The notes under the pieces were generated by a model. It ran no database searches, was not told where the DNA came from, and saw nothing but the letters and a program-made list of their open reading frames with translations. The position numbers were made by a program, and so were the translations under genes. DNA of 64,000 nt from Sialis fuliginosa. Taxonomy: Eukaryota; Arthropoda; Insecta; Megaloptera; Sialidae. The DNA is taken from contig OY540821.1 in the NCBI GenBank assembly GCA_961205875.1, forward strand, positions 7,006,001 to 7,070,000, read 5' to 3'. This document shows positions 35,254 to 47,120 of this stretch, one piece after another. Numbering within the stretch: position 1 is the first letter of the stretch; the number at the start of each line of letters is the position of its first letter.

Positions 35254-35785
35254 CAGCGGTTCTTAAACTTATGTAGTCTAGGGACCCCCTTTTGAACAAT
35301 TATTTCTCAGGGGTTATTTTAAGAAAATTTTAAAACTTCAAGACCTTATTTTTTGCTCCATACTTACAATTTTTGCTTTTCAACCAATGAGTTTTGTTTT
35401 TTGCATTACATTTTTTGTTTTTACAACTGCAATGATCTTTTTTTGTTCTACATTTCTTACATTTTTTGCTTTTACAACTGCAATGACCTTTTTTCCACAC
35501 ATTTTATTATTTTATTTATTTATTAAACATTGTTTCAATTTTTTGCGCTACACAAATTAGCTTTTACAACTGCACTTTTCATTTTTACAACTGCAGAAAC
35601 AAGCTACTTACTTAAATAATCCTTGCCTCCCTGACAGAAAAACAAAGAAGGTCGTTACATACTTATTAATCACTGGTAAATAGAAATGTAAAAGTACTTT
35701 AATTTATGCCAAACATGTTTCACGGACCCCCGCAAAAGTTTTGCGGACATCCGGGGGTCCGCGGATCCTAGTTTAAGAACCGCTG
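35254..35785. mobile_element. hAT MITE with perfect 8-bp duplication
   Basis: Ends CAGCGGTTCTTAAACTT and TAGTTTAAGAACCGCTG. TATTAATG occurs exactly at 35246-35253 and 35786-35793. Subterminal GGGACCCCCTTTTG and GGACCCCCGCAAAAGTTTTG are also inverted. The core has four to five repeats of TTTTTACAACTGCAATG. It has no transposase. Confidence 0.92.
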
Positions 35786-35793
35786 TATTAATG

Positions 35794-37480
35794 TATTAGC
35801 TGATGCTAAGCTTAATTTTAAAATAAAATGAAAAACATTTCATGTAATCAAGAAAATTTATGATTAATCTGTCTCTCTGAGTCTTATAAATAAACTGAAA
35901 CAAAACTAACATTACAATATGAAAGAATGCCAAGAAAACATCTGCCAAGTAAATGCACAGTGCTTCCTCGTGCTAAATTCACCAAAGGTAGTTAATTATT
36001 GTACAATTTAAATAAAAACCGATACTGTTTAGATAAATTGCCTGAAATTGGTTAACCATTTAATTTTTATACAATTTTACTAAAATTATATTAGTTCGAA
36101 ATTTTTCTTAAAACGCACCTGATTATGTTTTTGTATATTTTTAATTTTTTGACAATTTCAATCTAAATCTAAATTTATGCAAACGTCAAAATGACATTTA
36201 AAACGCCAAAATGACATTTTTTTAAAATAAATTGAGATAAATCTTTGTAAGGGAATATTTTACAACAAACGTTGTAGACCCACATTATACAGACACACGG
36301 ACGGACAAACAGACAGACACGGAACGAATAGTGTTTATTTTCAATCAATTTAAAATTTTGAAATCGGAGAACATTTTTTTTGTCTCATTCTAAAACGATC
36401 ACAAAGCTTCTCGTATCTTCGATATTGCGAGGAAGCAACAATGCTTTTATATTTTATATGGAACCAAACGTAAAATTACTTTTTTCCAATAAAAAAAAAA
36501 TGTAACAAAATCATAAATATATTTTTATTTACACGTATAAAATGGGCTGTTTGGGTTGATGACGCATTAGTATATAACATCTAGGTTAAAAAAACTATAT
36601 TAAACTGTTGTTTATTATTAAAAATTATCAAAATTTTACGCCATAATCAATACAATTTAGTATTAGGTCTATTTATTTACTTATATAAATTATGGTGGAG
36701 GCGCAGAGTAATAAATATATCAAGTGTACCTAAATTACATTTTTATGATCGATGTATTTGAGAGACAAATTTCACACATAGTTGTAATTTCTGATTTTAT
36801 CTATCAATATCATCAAATATATTTCATATTATAATTTGTTTATGTTTGTTATAAATAATACATAAACTAAATATATCACAGGATAATTTTCGATATTTTC
36901 GTAAGTTTTTTTTTAATATGTACGAAAAAGCAAAGAACAATCATAACTGGTTTCAATTAACATATTTTAAAATAATAAATTATAAAAAACCTTACATTAG
37001 TAACGCTTTTGACCCCCCCCCACCACCCCCTTCAAAGCCTTACGTTATTAATGTACACCCCTAAAAATGATTTAGACGAATTCCAGTGTAAACATAACAT
37101 TATATAAAAAGGTTTACGATGTAATTTTACATACAATTTAATTCATACAAATGTTGAACGTTGTCTCACCACAATCTATGTCACGAATAATAATTGTAAT
37201 TGATGTTTGGGTAGAGAGAAAATTACAGAAATAATTATCACTCATAAAAACAACCATTTCTAGCAGGTGTACCACCATTTAGGAATGTTAATGTTTACAG
37301 CGAATGAGACAAATACAGAAATGTAATGTAGTTTAACATTTGTTATCTGAAACAGTGCTTTACAGGGTTGTTAAATTTTATGTTTCATTAAACAACATTA
37401 AATTGATAGAGTCATGTCTGGTTACAATTAATTTAGATATTTCTAGCAGTCTATTTGTGTAGTAATAGACACAAGATTTG
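35794..37480. other. AT-rich intronic gap
   Basis: 36270-36440 holds a repeat remnant with AGACACACGGACGGACAAAC and TCGATATTGCGAGGAAGC, related to sequence near 3590, 41690 and 47545. A C tract lies at 37012-37020. No exon recognised. Confidence 0.4.
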
Positions 37481-37489
37481 ATGTACTAT

Positions 37490-37910
37490 ACTTATGCCTG
37501 GTATTATAAATAATTTGCTCGAAAGCAAAGCTTATTTACTTGGGAGCTAACGCTATCTGCGAGGTATCAAATCATTATATGGGAATTCTAGAGCAGTGGT
37601 AATAAATGTATAATAATTTAAATGCTATGCATTTTATGAGGTACTTATCCTGCATGCGTCAAGATTATGATATGTACGATTTCATTCGCTACATCTGTGA
37701 TTGGTTGTCATTTATATTTAATACCAAGCAGATTGCGTTAGCTGGAAGCTAATTTGCTTTTTCACTGAAGTAAATACTTTATAATACTGTAATATAACAA
37801 ATACATTGATGATTTGTGTCTGGTATTATAAAGAATTTGCTCTGGAGTAAAAGCTAATATAACGCTATCTGCATGGAATTAAATATAAATGACAACCCAC
37901 TGACAGTTCT
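37490..37910. mobile_element. GGTATTATAAA foldback family
   Basis: CTGGTATTATAAATAATTTG at 37498 and CTGGTATTATAAAGAATTTG at 37821 are direct relatives. A reversed copy of the 37821 unit lies at about 37700-37795 (GGTTGTCATTTATATTTAAT to TTTATAATACT). The last two form a hairpin of about 90-bp arms. The family is also seen at 62603-62933. Confidence 0.55.
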
Positions 37911-39177
37911 AATGAATTATATGGTTTATATGAATGACGAATAAAAAACATAGCATTTACAATACTATACATACATTTATTTCTACTGTACTAGAATTCC
38001 GAGCAAATGGCAAGGGGGATAAGCATATGAAAATTGCCTCCAAAGGATATAGGATCGAAATTTTCAGGCTATGTTGGTACTATAAAAATATTACGATCCT
38101 GAACTGGTTTTTGAAAAAATGTGAAAATTAAAAATTAAAAAATTCTTCGGATTGGATGCACCGATTTTGATTAAAAAAAAATTTGTTTCAGAGGCCTATA
38201 GAGGTTTCTCAAAAAAATACAGCAACATTTATTAGTATTATTGATCCACTAGTATAATAATAACTTAATTGTTTATCAATATTTTTCAATAAAAAAAAAC
38301 TTGAACTTGGCAAAAATATGTACATATTAATTGTGTGTGAAAATCGACCAATTTTTTGTGCCCCAACTTTCTGGAAAGTCAGGGAAGTCTAAAATGGTCA
38401 GGGAAAGTCAGGGAATTTATTGTAAATTCTGGGTGAAGAAGAAAAAAGTGTATAAATTTAAGTTGACGAGCAAAAAAAAGTTTTTTTGCACATTCTGGGA
38501 GCCCCTCAATCACTTCTTACCACCGAGCCTCTAGTGGTCAGGGAATTTTGAATCTGTAGTCAGGTAAAAATCAGGGAATTTTATTTTCAAAAAACAGTGG
38601 ACACCCAAGCTTATGCAGATCCATTAAATGTTCTAATTGTGGTTTTTAAATATCTCTTAAATGTACGTGTAAATTAGGCTCCAACTAAGATAAACATAAC
38701 AGCATTGGTCATCCCTGCTATACAACAAAGATTTTAAGACTAATCTGAAATTTGTATAGTTGATAATTCTAGAGTTTCAATGTCACCAGACAGCAGAGTT
38801 TTTTTTTGTCCACCCAGTACATGTACTCATGTACATATGTAAGGTATTGAGTGTATTACAATTACATAGAAGCTCTCATACTACATACAATACGTCAACG
38901 CACACAATAGGTTTCATCTCTATTGTATGTTTCTTCTTATCGCAGAAGCTATTTTTGTTGAACTTTAAATTAAAATTGCAACCAAGAGTCGTGGGTATGT
39001 ATAGGATGAATATAACAACCTGTATTTTTTGTTAAGATAACTATAAGAGTACGTATTTAGTTAAAATTAAAAAAAACCATTTCATTAAGTAATACATGAT
39101 GTTCGAAAAAACAGAACCTTGAAGATATACGAGTATAGTAGCACTGTATTCAAGGGGTCTACGACAAAAAGCAGAAT
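37911..39177. other. Intronic gap, nothing firm
   Basis: 38380-38580 has several GGTCAGGGAA/GTCAGGGAATTT repeats, a pattern of an unidentified dispersed repeat. No exon was accepted; frames at 37934-38131, 38331-38534 and 38760-39035 lack domains. Confidence 0.4.
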
Positions 39178-39550
39178 TCCGAAAGGCCGACATGGAGAAA
39201 AGGCCGACGAAGACAAAAGGCAGACTCCCAAAATGTCGGCCTTTTGGGAGTCTGACTTTTGTCCATGTCTGCCTTTTGGGAGTCTGTCTTTTGTCCATGT
39301 CTGCCTTTTGGGAGTCTGTCTTTTGTCTGTCTGACTTTTGTCCATGTCTGCCTTTTGTCTGTCTGACTTTTATCCATGTCTGCCTTTTGGGAGTCTGTCT
39401 TTTGTCCATGTCTGCCTTTTGGGAGTCTGTCTTTTGTCCATGTTTACCTTTTGGGAGTCTGTCTTTTGTCTATCTGCCTATTGTCCATGTCTGCCTTTTG
39501 TCCTTGTCGGCCTTTTATCTATGTCTGCCTTTTGTCAATGTATACCTTAT
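39178..39550. repeat. 32-bp tandem array with inverted start
   Basis: Units of 32 bp (TGTCTGCCTTTTGGGAGTCT plus GTCTTTTGTCCA), with shorter variants, repeat across about 39230-39545. The first units (39178-39232) are reversed. AAAGGCAGACTCCCAAAA and TTTTGGGAGTCTGACTTT form a hairpin around 39235. Because 32 is not a multiple of three and units lack stops, all frames stay open, and several overlapping frames result. None is a credible protein gene. Confidence 0.9.
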
Positions 39551-40643
39551 GTCCCGATCTCTTATTCAAGGCCTCTAGCCATTAAAATGAACTTGTTACG
39601 AGCTAGAATCGCACGAGCATTCATTTACTTTGTATTGTATGTGATAACAAAACGAGTTTTAACCCTTCACCCCTTAGCCCTTAAAAACAGTAACATAAAA
39701 CATTTAATTAAGCTAATTTTCATAGAATTTTGTAAATACAGCCGACCTAATTATTAATCATGAATTTTACATATTTTCTATAATAATATTTTTTATATTA
39801 AGTATTCCAAAAAGTTTAAGGTCCACTGATTTAATGTAATCAATATTTTTATAATGTTACATAGGTACAATATTTGATTACAAAATTCAATATAAAGTGG
39901 GAGGCGATAAGGAGGTGCCTATTTCAATTCATTCCATCCGAATTCAACCTTATCGTTTTTCTTCGATCTCATCAACTTTACAACCATCCTCTATCTTATT
40001 CGAGATATATTCAGACAGTCCCTGAATAGGATTTTACCTTTTTCCCAAATTAAATTTCTCGTGAAAGTAGCGGTGGGCGGCTTCCTTTCTGGTACTGAAT
40101 TATTCCCAGAACTGCTATGAATGTATGCCGTTTGATGTCACTGACACTTCGCGTTTTGCGCAACTGAACTGTCTTATGGGTAATTTCTGTTAGACTAAAG
40201 TCACAGAAAACACTAATGAGGGGTCTGAGGAACGTACTTAAGTTACTGTCCGACCGCACGCAGTAATATCACGGCCGCCCTAAAGGGAATTTAACATAAC
40301 AGTTAAGAATTTAGATCAGGAAGAGCGGATTGAAAGAATGTGGGGGGGAATGACAAAAATTTGGTTTTATATGAAATATTCTCATTATTTTTTTTTCGTT
40401 GTATGTGAATCGTGAAATTTCTATCGTTCACTTGGGTAATAATATATGAAATTTATACAGATAGTTTTATATATTCAACAAGGGCCTATAGGGACCCTAA
40501 TATGATTTGTATATATTTTATATAAAAAATTCAAAATTTTCCACGAAAATGTCATATCAAAGAATATTTGTGCATCGCTGGTATTGAATAAAAATTAATT
40601 TTTGAATATAATTAAATATGGAAACTGTTCGTAATTTCTTTAT
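39551..40643. other. Intronic gap
   Basis: 40030-40290 is somewhat GC-richer and unique (GTAGCGGTGGGCGGCTTCC, GTCCGACCGCACGCAG). No splice-supported frame was found. The rest is AT-rich. Confidence 0.35.
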
Positions 40644-41833
40644 ATTTTTACTTCCATGTTCTGAAAGAAATGGAAATATTGTACTACCTTCAAAACTTAA
40701 AGAAACGTTTATTTCCACATGGCGGCTGTGCGTCTGTTAAATTACGATCTATAGAATGCTCACATATACATACTTATGATGCACGGAGTCCCAATTTCAC
40801 GACATACATATCTTCGGTTCTATTAGTGGTAGAGAGTTCAAACTGATTGTGAGTTTATTTTATTCGTAATGTAGTCTAGTATAAATTAAATTTCTGATTT
40901 TTTTTCATCAGAGTCGTTAAAAAATGTGTGAGATGATATACTGAGATATTAACTATTAACTAATTTGTTAATTTATCAATTTTAATTGATTAATAAGAGA
41001 GGAAGGGGGTCTCGACGGTCTTAGGGTATTTGATTGTCTTAAAGTTAATGATGTAAGCTATATTTAAATATCGGTATGGAGAACCATACATGACTTCCAT
41101 GTTCTTTCTATCTTTTTAAATAATTTTTAAATATACATTTTTTTAAATATTTTATTTATATAACCTACTATGAATATACATATCGTAATACATTAAAAAA
41201 ACATATATACTTACGACGGTTACAGTTCTTTTTGCCATTTGTATATAAATATTAGTTTTCTTATGTCCAAAACGTAATTCACATTCGTAGAAAAACTAAT
41301 TTGACAATTTGAATTTAGTTGCATTTGTTTCCAAGGCAATATGAATTAATGACATATTAGTATTTAAAATTCAAATTTTAAGTGTGTTTTTCACCCCTTT
41401 AATGGCTGTTTAGGCACGTACAAATAATAAATGCCCCTTAGATTCAATTGAACTGCAAATGTACCAAATCTTATCAAAATTAGTGAGATAATACTCGCAA
41501 TATTCACTTTTTAGACGAAAAAAGTTACAAAATTTCGAATATTTCCAAAACCCCTAATCCGATTAGCACCAAAAACAATAGGTCTGGAGTACTCACTGAG
41601 ACAAACATTTTCCCCAAAAATAATTCAGATCGGTGCATTTTTACAGTAGTTATCGTGAACGAAAGAAAATTCTACATCCGCACAGACACACAGACACACG
41701 CACAGCCGCCATGCGGAAATTAACTTTTCTTTAAGTTTTGAAGTTAGTACAATCAGAATTTGTCATTTTCTCGGACACTATTTTTCGATGGTATTACAAT
41801 ACTTCCATTTCCTTCGGAACATGGAAGTAAAAA
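40644..41833. mobile_element. 1.2-kb element with inverted ends, non-coding
   Basis: ATTTTTACTTCCATGTTC at 40644 and GAACATGGAAGTAAAAAT at 41816-41833 are inverted ends. The arms also share AAACTTAAAGAAACG/CTTTAAGTTTT and CATGGCGGCTGTGCG/CGCACAGCCGCCATG, about 100 bp each. The interior has no transposase frame. It includes AAAACCCCTAATCCGATTAG near 41550. Confidence 0.6.
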
Positions 41834-42812
41834 TAAAAGTTGGAGTCTGTAGGATCGCGCCAAGTTGAGATATTAACTATTCAACTTATCTGTTAATTTA
41901 TCAATTTTAATTGACATTTTCGGTGATTTTTTTAGGAGGAAAGAGGGCGGAAAAATAAATCTCGCCCAGGGCGTCAGACTTGCTAAGGCCGGCTCTGTGT
42001 GTATCTGAATGTAGAATTTTCTTTCGTTAACGATAAGTACTGTTAAAATGCACCGATCTGAATTATTTTTGGGGAAAATGTTTGTCACTTTCTGCGAGGT
42101 GTCAAATCATTATGAATTTGTTCAGGATTTTAGAGTAGTGTTAATTAATGTTTCTTATTTCAAAAATAATTCGAAATTTCAAAAATTGACAAGAGTAAAA
42201 ATCCGTTTTCGGTTAAGTTATTACGTTAAAAAAATCATTTGATACATAATGTAGAGAATAATATTTATCTATAGTTTATAACCCATTCATTTTATTCTAT
42301 CTATTATTAGTTTGTCAGAAATATGTTTTAATAAAATAAGAATCACTTACACTGTTCACTGTCAGGATTACGTATAAGAAACTCCCACCGAGATGTTGAA
42401 TGTAGTACCAATCCTAAAATAATTAATTAAATAAGAAAAAAGGCAGAAATCAATAATTTTGCGAAACAGTACTTTTTCCTCTTAAGAGAGTTTATACTGT
42501 AGGTAATACCTAATCTTTCATAGAAAGTCTACAATAAACTATTGAATTTATTTGAATGTATGTATCTTCATGATGCAATATAAACATAAAACCGGATCTA
42601 AACAAAAGTAAGTTATTTATAGTTAGAAACGTTCCATGTTCTTCGATGTTATTCTTCAATATATGTATATTTATAAAACGGTTCAAGAAATATGTCTTCT
42701 GTGAAAATGAAATGTAAATATTGTAAAGTATGTGTTGACTGACATGTTTACTTAATAGTGCGCCGTATATTAAATGTAGGTACTGCGTACTATTAAATGT
42801 ACTAGGTATGTA
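41834..42812. other. Repeat-rich gap
   Basis: 41865-41925 repeats 40945-40995 directly (AGATATTAACTATT, TTAATTTATCAATTTTAATT). 42012-42085 repeats 41605-41680 in reverse (GTAGAATTTTCTTTCGTTAA, GCACCGATCTGAATTATTTT). So this region is rearranged transposon sequence. No gene was seen. Confidence 0.45.
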
Positions 42813-43199
42813 CAGTCGCCTGCAGAACTCGTCTGGCACCCTAAAGGCTAGAATCGCTTACAACAGATTCCAAATTTAAAAACAAACATCATCGGTTATA
42901 TTTTTCTATCAAGTTTAATATATTTAAATACTAAAATTCGGAATATCAAATATTTATTGCCATAAAATTTACGTATACAATTTTCAATAGATTACATAAT
43001 AATTTAATTGCACAAATATATATGAGTACTATAAACGAAGAGTAGTTCTTTATCTAGCAAATGAATTTCAAAATATATGTCTTTGTTTGATACATGGAGA
43101 AATGATTTAAATATTATAATAATCAAATGGGAGGAGCCTACTAAGTTTGTGATAAACGAAAATGAATACAAACTGCAAGACCATTAATGCAGGCGACTG
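42813..43199. mobile_element. Tc1-like MITE
   Basis: Ends CAGTCGCCTGCAGAACTCG and CATTAATGCAGGCGACTG, with TA at both outer edges. CAGTCG-type ends with a TA target are typical of Tc1 relatives. The 387-bp interior is AT-rich and non-coding. Confidence 0.72.
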
Positions 43200-44039
43200 T
43201 ACATCTAGTTATTAAAAATATGATACTTATCAAATATCTTTTTATATTCAATGGACAGGATCATTATTTGCACAGGAGTAGATGTTACACTGTCCAATGT
43301 GTATAAAAAAATGTTTGAAAAGTATTGCATCACATTTTTTAATGACGTATTTAGAATGTCATACTACGATCGACTCACTGGAAAAATGTAAAAATCTTAC
43401 TTATTCTGGGATAAATGTAAGTTTTTTTAACAAAAATAGTCATGTTGTGTATTCATGAAAAGGTATAAAATAGAGCAGTTTTTAAAACCATTTGAACATG
43501 TGTAAGTGTACTAGATTTTATAAAATAATTTTTTAAAGAAATAATTTTATCAAAGTTTTATAAGTTTTAAAATGTTAAACTGCAGCGATTTTTTGTTTTT
43601 GTTATTCGTAAATTTTATTTTGATATGATAGTGTAGCATATACAATATACATTTAAGTAATATAAAAATCATGTTTAAAAATATAGGCTCTTTAACTTTT
43701 GAGCGATTAACATGTATAAATCTGAGGTTTTTCAAAAATTTACTAAAATAGCCTATATTAAAAAAACTGTTACACTTTGTATATATGTAGGTATATTTGC
43801 TTAAATCACTTCAAAATGACTCATTCTACCTTCCTTCAAAATATTTGTATCGCCGAACCAAACACCCTGTATAGTTTAGGTGACAAACTTATATATTCAT
43901 TTCACATTTTCAAGTTTATTAAAGGAAATTTAACATTGGGTGAATTATGTCCGATATTACAGATTAGCTAGCTAATCAGCACTTTCAAACGAGGTATTAA
44001 AGTTATATGCCAATTTTCTGGCAGTTTTATTTACAGATA
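43200..44039. other. AT-rich gap with small repeats
   Basis: AATCTTACTTATTCTGGGAT at 43393 recurs at 54059. 43926-43975 (ACATTGGGTGAATTATGTCC) is the reverse complement of 21705-21755. Nothing coding was seen. Confidence 0.4.
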
Positions 44040-44593
44040 AGGTACTGGTACCAATCTTGGATATGACCCCAATAATGGCAATTTTTTAATTAAATGTACT
44101 GAATTAGAAATATTTGTTGATATTTGATTACTACTATTTCTGAATATTAATCTATATACATTTAACTGTCTTACAGCGTGATTTGATGATAATCGGCCAA
44201 TAGTTGTCAAAATGGTGGACATTTAAACTAATTATTAGTATTATTTATTTATTAATTATTATATATCATAGCAACTGTTTGACATTGTTTCAAATTTGAC
44301 AATTCTTTCTTTTATATATTTTGTGTCGTAGTACTTATCATTAGTAAGTGTCCATCACTGCGTGCTCATTACTGGTTTTAATTTATCCATTACTGGAGAA
44401 AAAACATAAAGAAAATACAAGGCTATAATTTAAAAAACAAACCATATTTGTGGACTTTGGTAATTAAATTGATTAAATAAAGAGTTACTTGTTTTATTAG
44501 TAACATGAGTTCATGAGAATTACAAAAAGAAACCCATCAATCTTAAAACAGTAAATCTTGCTTTTATACCGGCCATAACTGGTGCCAATACCT
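44040..44593 (+). mobile_element. R1 MITE, best full-length copy
   Basis: 554 bp with TA at each end. Starts AGGTACTGGTACCAATCTTG; ends GGCCATAACTGGTGCCAATA then CCT. Inverted ends are about 16-18 bp (AGGTACTGGCACCAGT type). Within it, CCATCACTG, CTCATTACTGG and CCATTACTGG form a short cluster of TTACTGG repeats near 44352-44396, with CCCCAATAATGGC at the other side, probably subterminal binding repeats. It has no open frame of note. TA target and short inverted ends suggest a Tc1/mariner-type MITE, but no autonomous partner is in the window. Confidence 0.85.
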
Positions 44594-44602
44594 TATTTGT
44601 TC

Positions 44603-44690
44603 AAAGATTACTACAACACTTCTAATTTACCCAATGATAAGTTTCCTATGGTTTATTGTTAGTCAACTTAGAATAGGTACACTATAAACA
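44603..44690. mobile_element. Decayed arm of the CAGTGTATTCC MITE
   Basis: CAAAGATTACTACAACACTT then CTAATTTACCCAATGATAAG, and GTCAACTTAGAATAGGTACACT, match the right arm of 22206-22614 with several changes. The left arm is absent. Confidence 0.55.
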
Positions 44691-45571
44691 ATTTTGTTGG
44701 AAAATGGGGGGGAGGGGGGCTCAAATCATGTAATATGATTACGCGCCTTGATTTCAGAACAAGACTCAGCGAAAAAAGTTTAATAGAAAATCTTTTTACC
44801 AGTCAAAGAAATCTGTCAGAATTGAGTTTGCTGCAATAAGGAGAGAGAGAAAAAAAAGAAAATGGTTTATGAAAAAACTTTAGCAGGGAAGCCGTATCGC
44901 TTGGCTGCATTGAATGATTGGAAAATACAATTTAGCTCGTACAATGTGAGAAGTGTAATGTACTTTATACAATATAAAAGCGTGAAAAAAGTTACTTTGT
45001 AACTTTTTCTGTAGGTAATTTCTCACACTGTGAAAAATACACAGAAAATTGTATGTGTTTTATTCTTACAATAATTTATTGTGATGATTTTTACTCTTTT
45101 TTAATACGTGTAGAAGGAAGGATTATTATGGATAGGTTAGGTTAGATTATAAAATATTCCCTTACGATGATTTATCTAAATTTTCTTTAAGAAATCGTCG
45201 TTTATTTTGTTCAATCGCTATTTACTTCGATATATTAATTAAATGTCATTTCAATAAAAATAGAAATCAGAAAACACAGCAAATTTAATACTTAAAAATA
45301 AATAATTAAATAATGAATTTAATAAATTAACACTTAAGATAATCCAGATATGAAAAAACTACCTGGTTGTATTACTAAGAAAAGAACGCAAACAGAAAAA
45401 TAAGAAGAAGGAATTGAATGTCATTTTGACGTTTGCATAAAACAGAAAAAACTAGTGTCTTTAGGATTCCGATGATGATAGCATTACTATTGAAACACGT
45501 GTAAGTCTAAACTCTTACAATTTTTATGGGTAGGGGATTTGTATTTGATAAGTTATAACCAATTGTTATAA
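44691..45571. other. AT-rich gap
   Basis: G-rich tract at 44705-44720. No exon or element boundaries recognised. Confidence 0.4.
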
Positions 45572-45870
45572 ACCTGGGCTTACAGTTTTCCAGTTATAAA
45601 TTTATCTAAATAATCCCCAAAGTGACTATTTTGCTACCTACCCTATTAAATGAAACAGTCATAAATTTTTTTATTTATAATTAAATAATTTTATCATTAA
45701 TGGTAATTTACATAATTTTAAAAGTATCTAATTATGTAATTATAAACAAAAAAAATTATTTAATTTTGGGGATTATTTAGATAAATTTATAACTGGAAAA
45801 CTGTAAGACCCAGTTCCAAACTTTGTATGGTGAATTTGTAGGTAACATTATGATACACCAAAATAACATA
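45572..45870. repeat. Foldback repeat
   Basis: CAGTTTTCCAGTTATAAATT with ATCTAAATAATCCCCAAAG at 45582 is repeated in reverse complement at 45773-45815. A single arm of the same family lies at 19660-19790. It is non-coding. Confidence 0.65.
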
Positions 45871-45959
45871 CATCATAAACATAGCCTTCTATCTACGGAA
45901 TCTTTTAATAAAAATTAAAGCAGAACATCTTATAAAAAAAACTCACACTACTTCTTCCT

Positions 45960-46260
45960 ACATACCACGCATACGTTTACTGCTATTGTGTGAGTGAGAT
46001 GGTAGTATTGGGTTCTGCAGGGGGGGGGGGGGGGTAGTTATCCCGTGGGACTCGTGTACCGCTAATGCCTGTAACGAGCCCGGAGTGGATTAGGTTTTTA
46101 TTACGGAGCGACGGATCACTTTTCTGCACGGTTTATTGAGAAACCACTGGTGGTAAGTCCGATTTACACGTACATAGTAAAGAGCACTAAATATTAGTGC
46201 TTGATCCGTGTTTAACACGAACAAATTGTTTGAGACAGGCGGTCCGCGACGGTAATTTAA
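45960..46260. other. GC-richer unique island with G tract
   Basis: A G run at about 46019-46034 is followed by unique, less AT-rich sequence (TAATGCCTGTAACGAGCCC, GAGACAGGCGGTCCGCGACGG). No repeat relative was seen in the window and no splice-supported frame was found. A regulatory role is possible but unproven. Confidence 0.3.
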
Positions 46261-46594
46261 TTATTTATGTTTTTTTTTGTTAGTTTTAAATACAGTTTTT
46301 TTATTTGGATTTTGATTTCTGGGGGTAAGCCGCGTCAATTTGGTCGTATTATCGGCCAACGTTTCATCTTCATTCATAAATTTAATTAATGTAATTTAAA
46401 TTTAATACGTTGCAGATAGCGTTTGGTTAAATATAAATATGTTAGGGTTCGAAATTTTGGAAAAATCGTGTTCGGGTTTCGTGACAAAATAAATTTGGAA
46501 ACTGCTGATCTAGACCATAAAAACCAACATTTGCAATAACGAAAAATAGCAGTTTTAGGTTATAAAAAAATAAAAATCTATTAGACTAGCTTTT

Positions 46595-46870
46595 AGGAAC
46601 CATACATAAATTACGTCACACAAATTTAAATTGTTAAATTTATTTGTGTGACCCCCCCTCACCCATTTGTGACGTCAAACAAGTTTGATGTACTCAAAAT
46701 AAACGAAAAAATATAAAATTTTACCAAGCATGTTTAAGAATGTTATGAATTCATATAAAATTCATTGTTTTGATTTTTAGATGTGACGTCACGAAGCTTG
46801 TGACTCCTGCCCCTCCCCTTGTCATATCATGTCACACATTGTATAGCCGCTTCCCTCCCTCTCAAATAGG
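46595..46870. repeat. ACGTCA/poly-C type element
   Basis: CATAAATTACGTCACACAAA (46605), TTTGTGACGTCAAACAAG (46668), ATGTGACGTCACGAAGCTTG (46781) and a CCCCTCCCC tract belong to the same family as 28263. The right boundary was not fixed. Confidence 0.5.
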
Positions 46871-46929
46871 TTATACAGACTTCTGTTATGATAGTCGATA
46901 AAACAGGTTGCGCGTACAAATGCCATACA

Positions 46930-47120
46930 TCCATATTTTTGTCGAATGTAATTGTATAATTAATAAATTTTTCGGGATACAAAATAGCCTATATCCTTCC
47001 TCAAAATGCAAGTTATCTCCCAGCCAAATTTTATCAGTATTGGTTCAGCGGTTTAGTCGTGAAAAGGTAACAAACAGACAGAGAGACAGTCACACTTTCG
47101 TATTTATAATATTAGTATGG
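46930..47120 (-). repeat. Family C repeat, reverse
   Basis: Series TTTCGGGATACAAAATAGCC, GCAAGTTATCTCCCAGCC, GGTTCAGCGGTTTAGTCGTG and AAACAGACAGAGAGACAG, ending in TATTTATAATATTAGTATGG, which matches the usual outer end of this family. Confidence 0.72.

Noticed and set aside
39230..39545. CRISPR-like array
   Set aside because: Repeats are contiguous with no unique spacers, and the window is clearly eukaryotic.
39041..39757. Six overlapping open frames on both strands
   Set aside because: They read through a 32-bp tandem repeat whose units lack stops in every frame. No start, splice or domain evidence.
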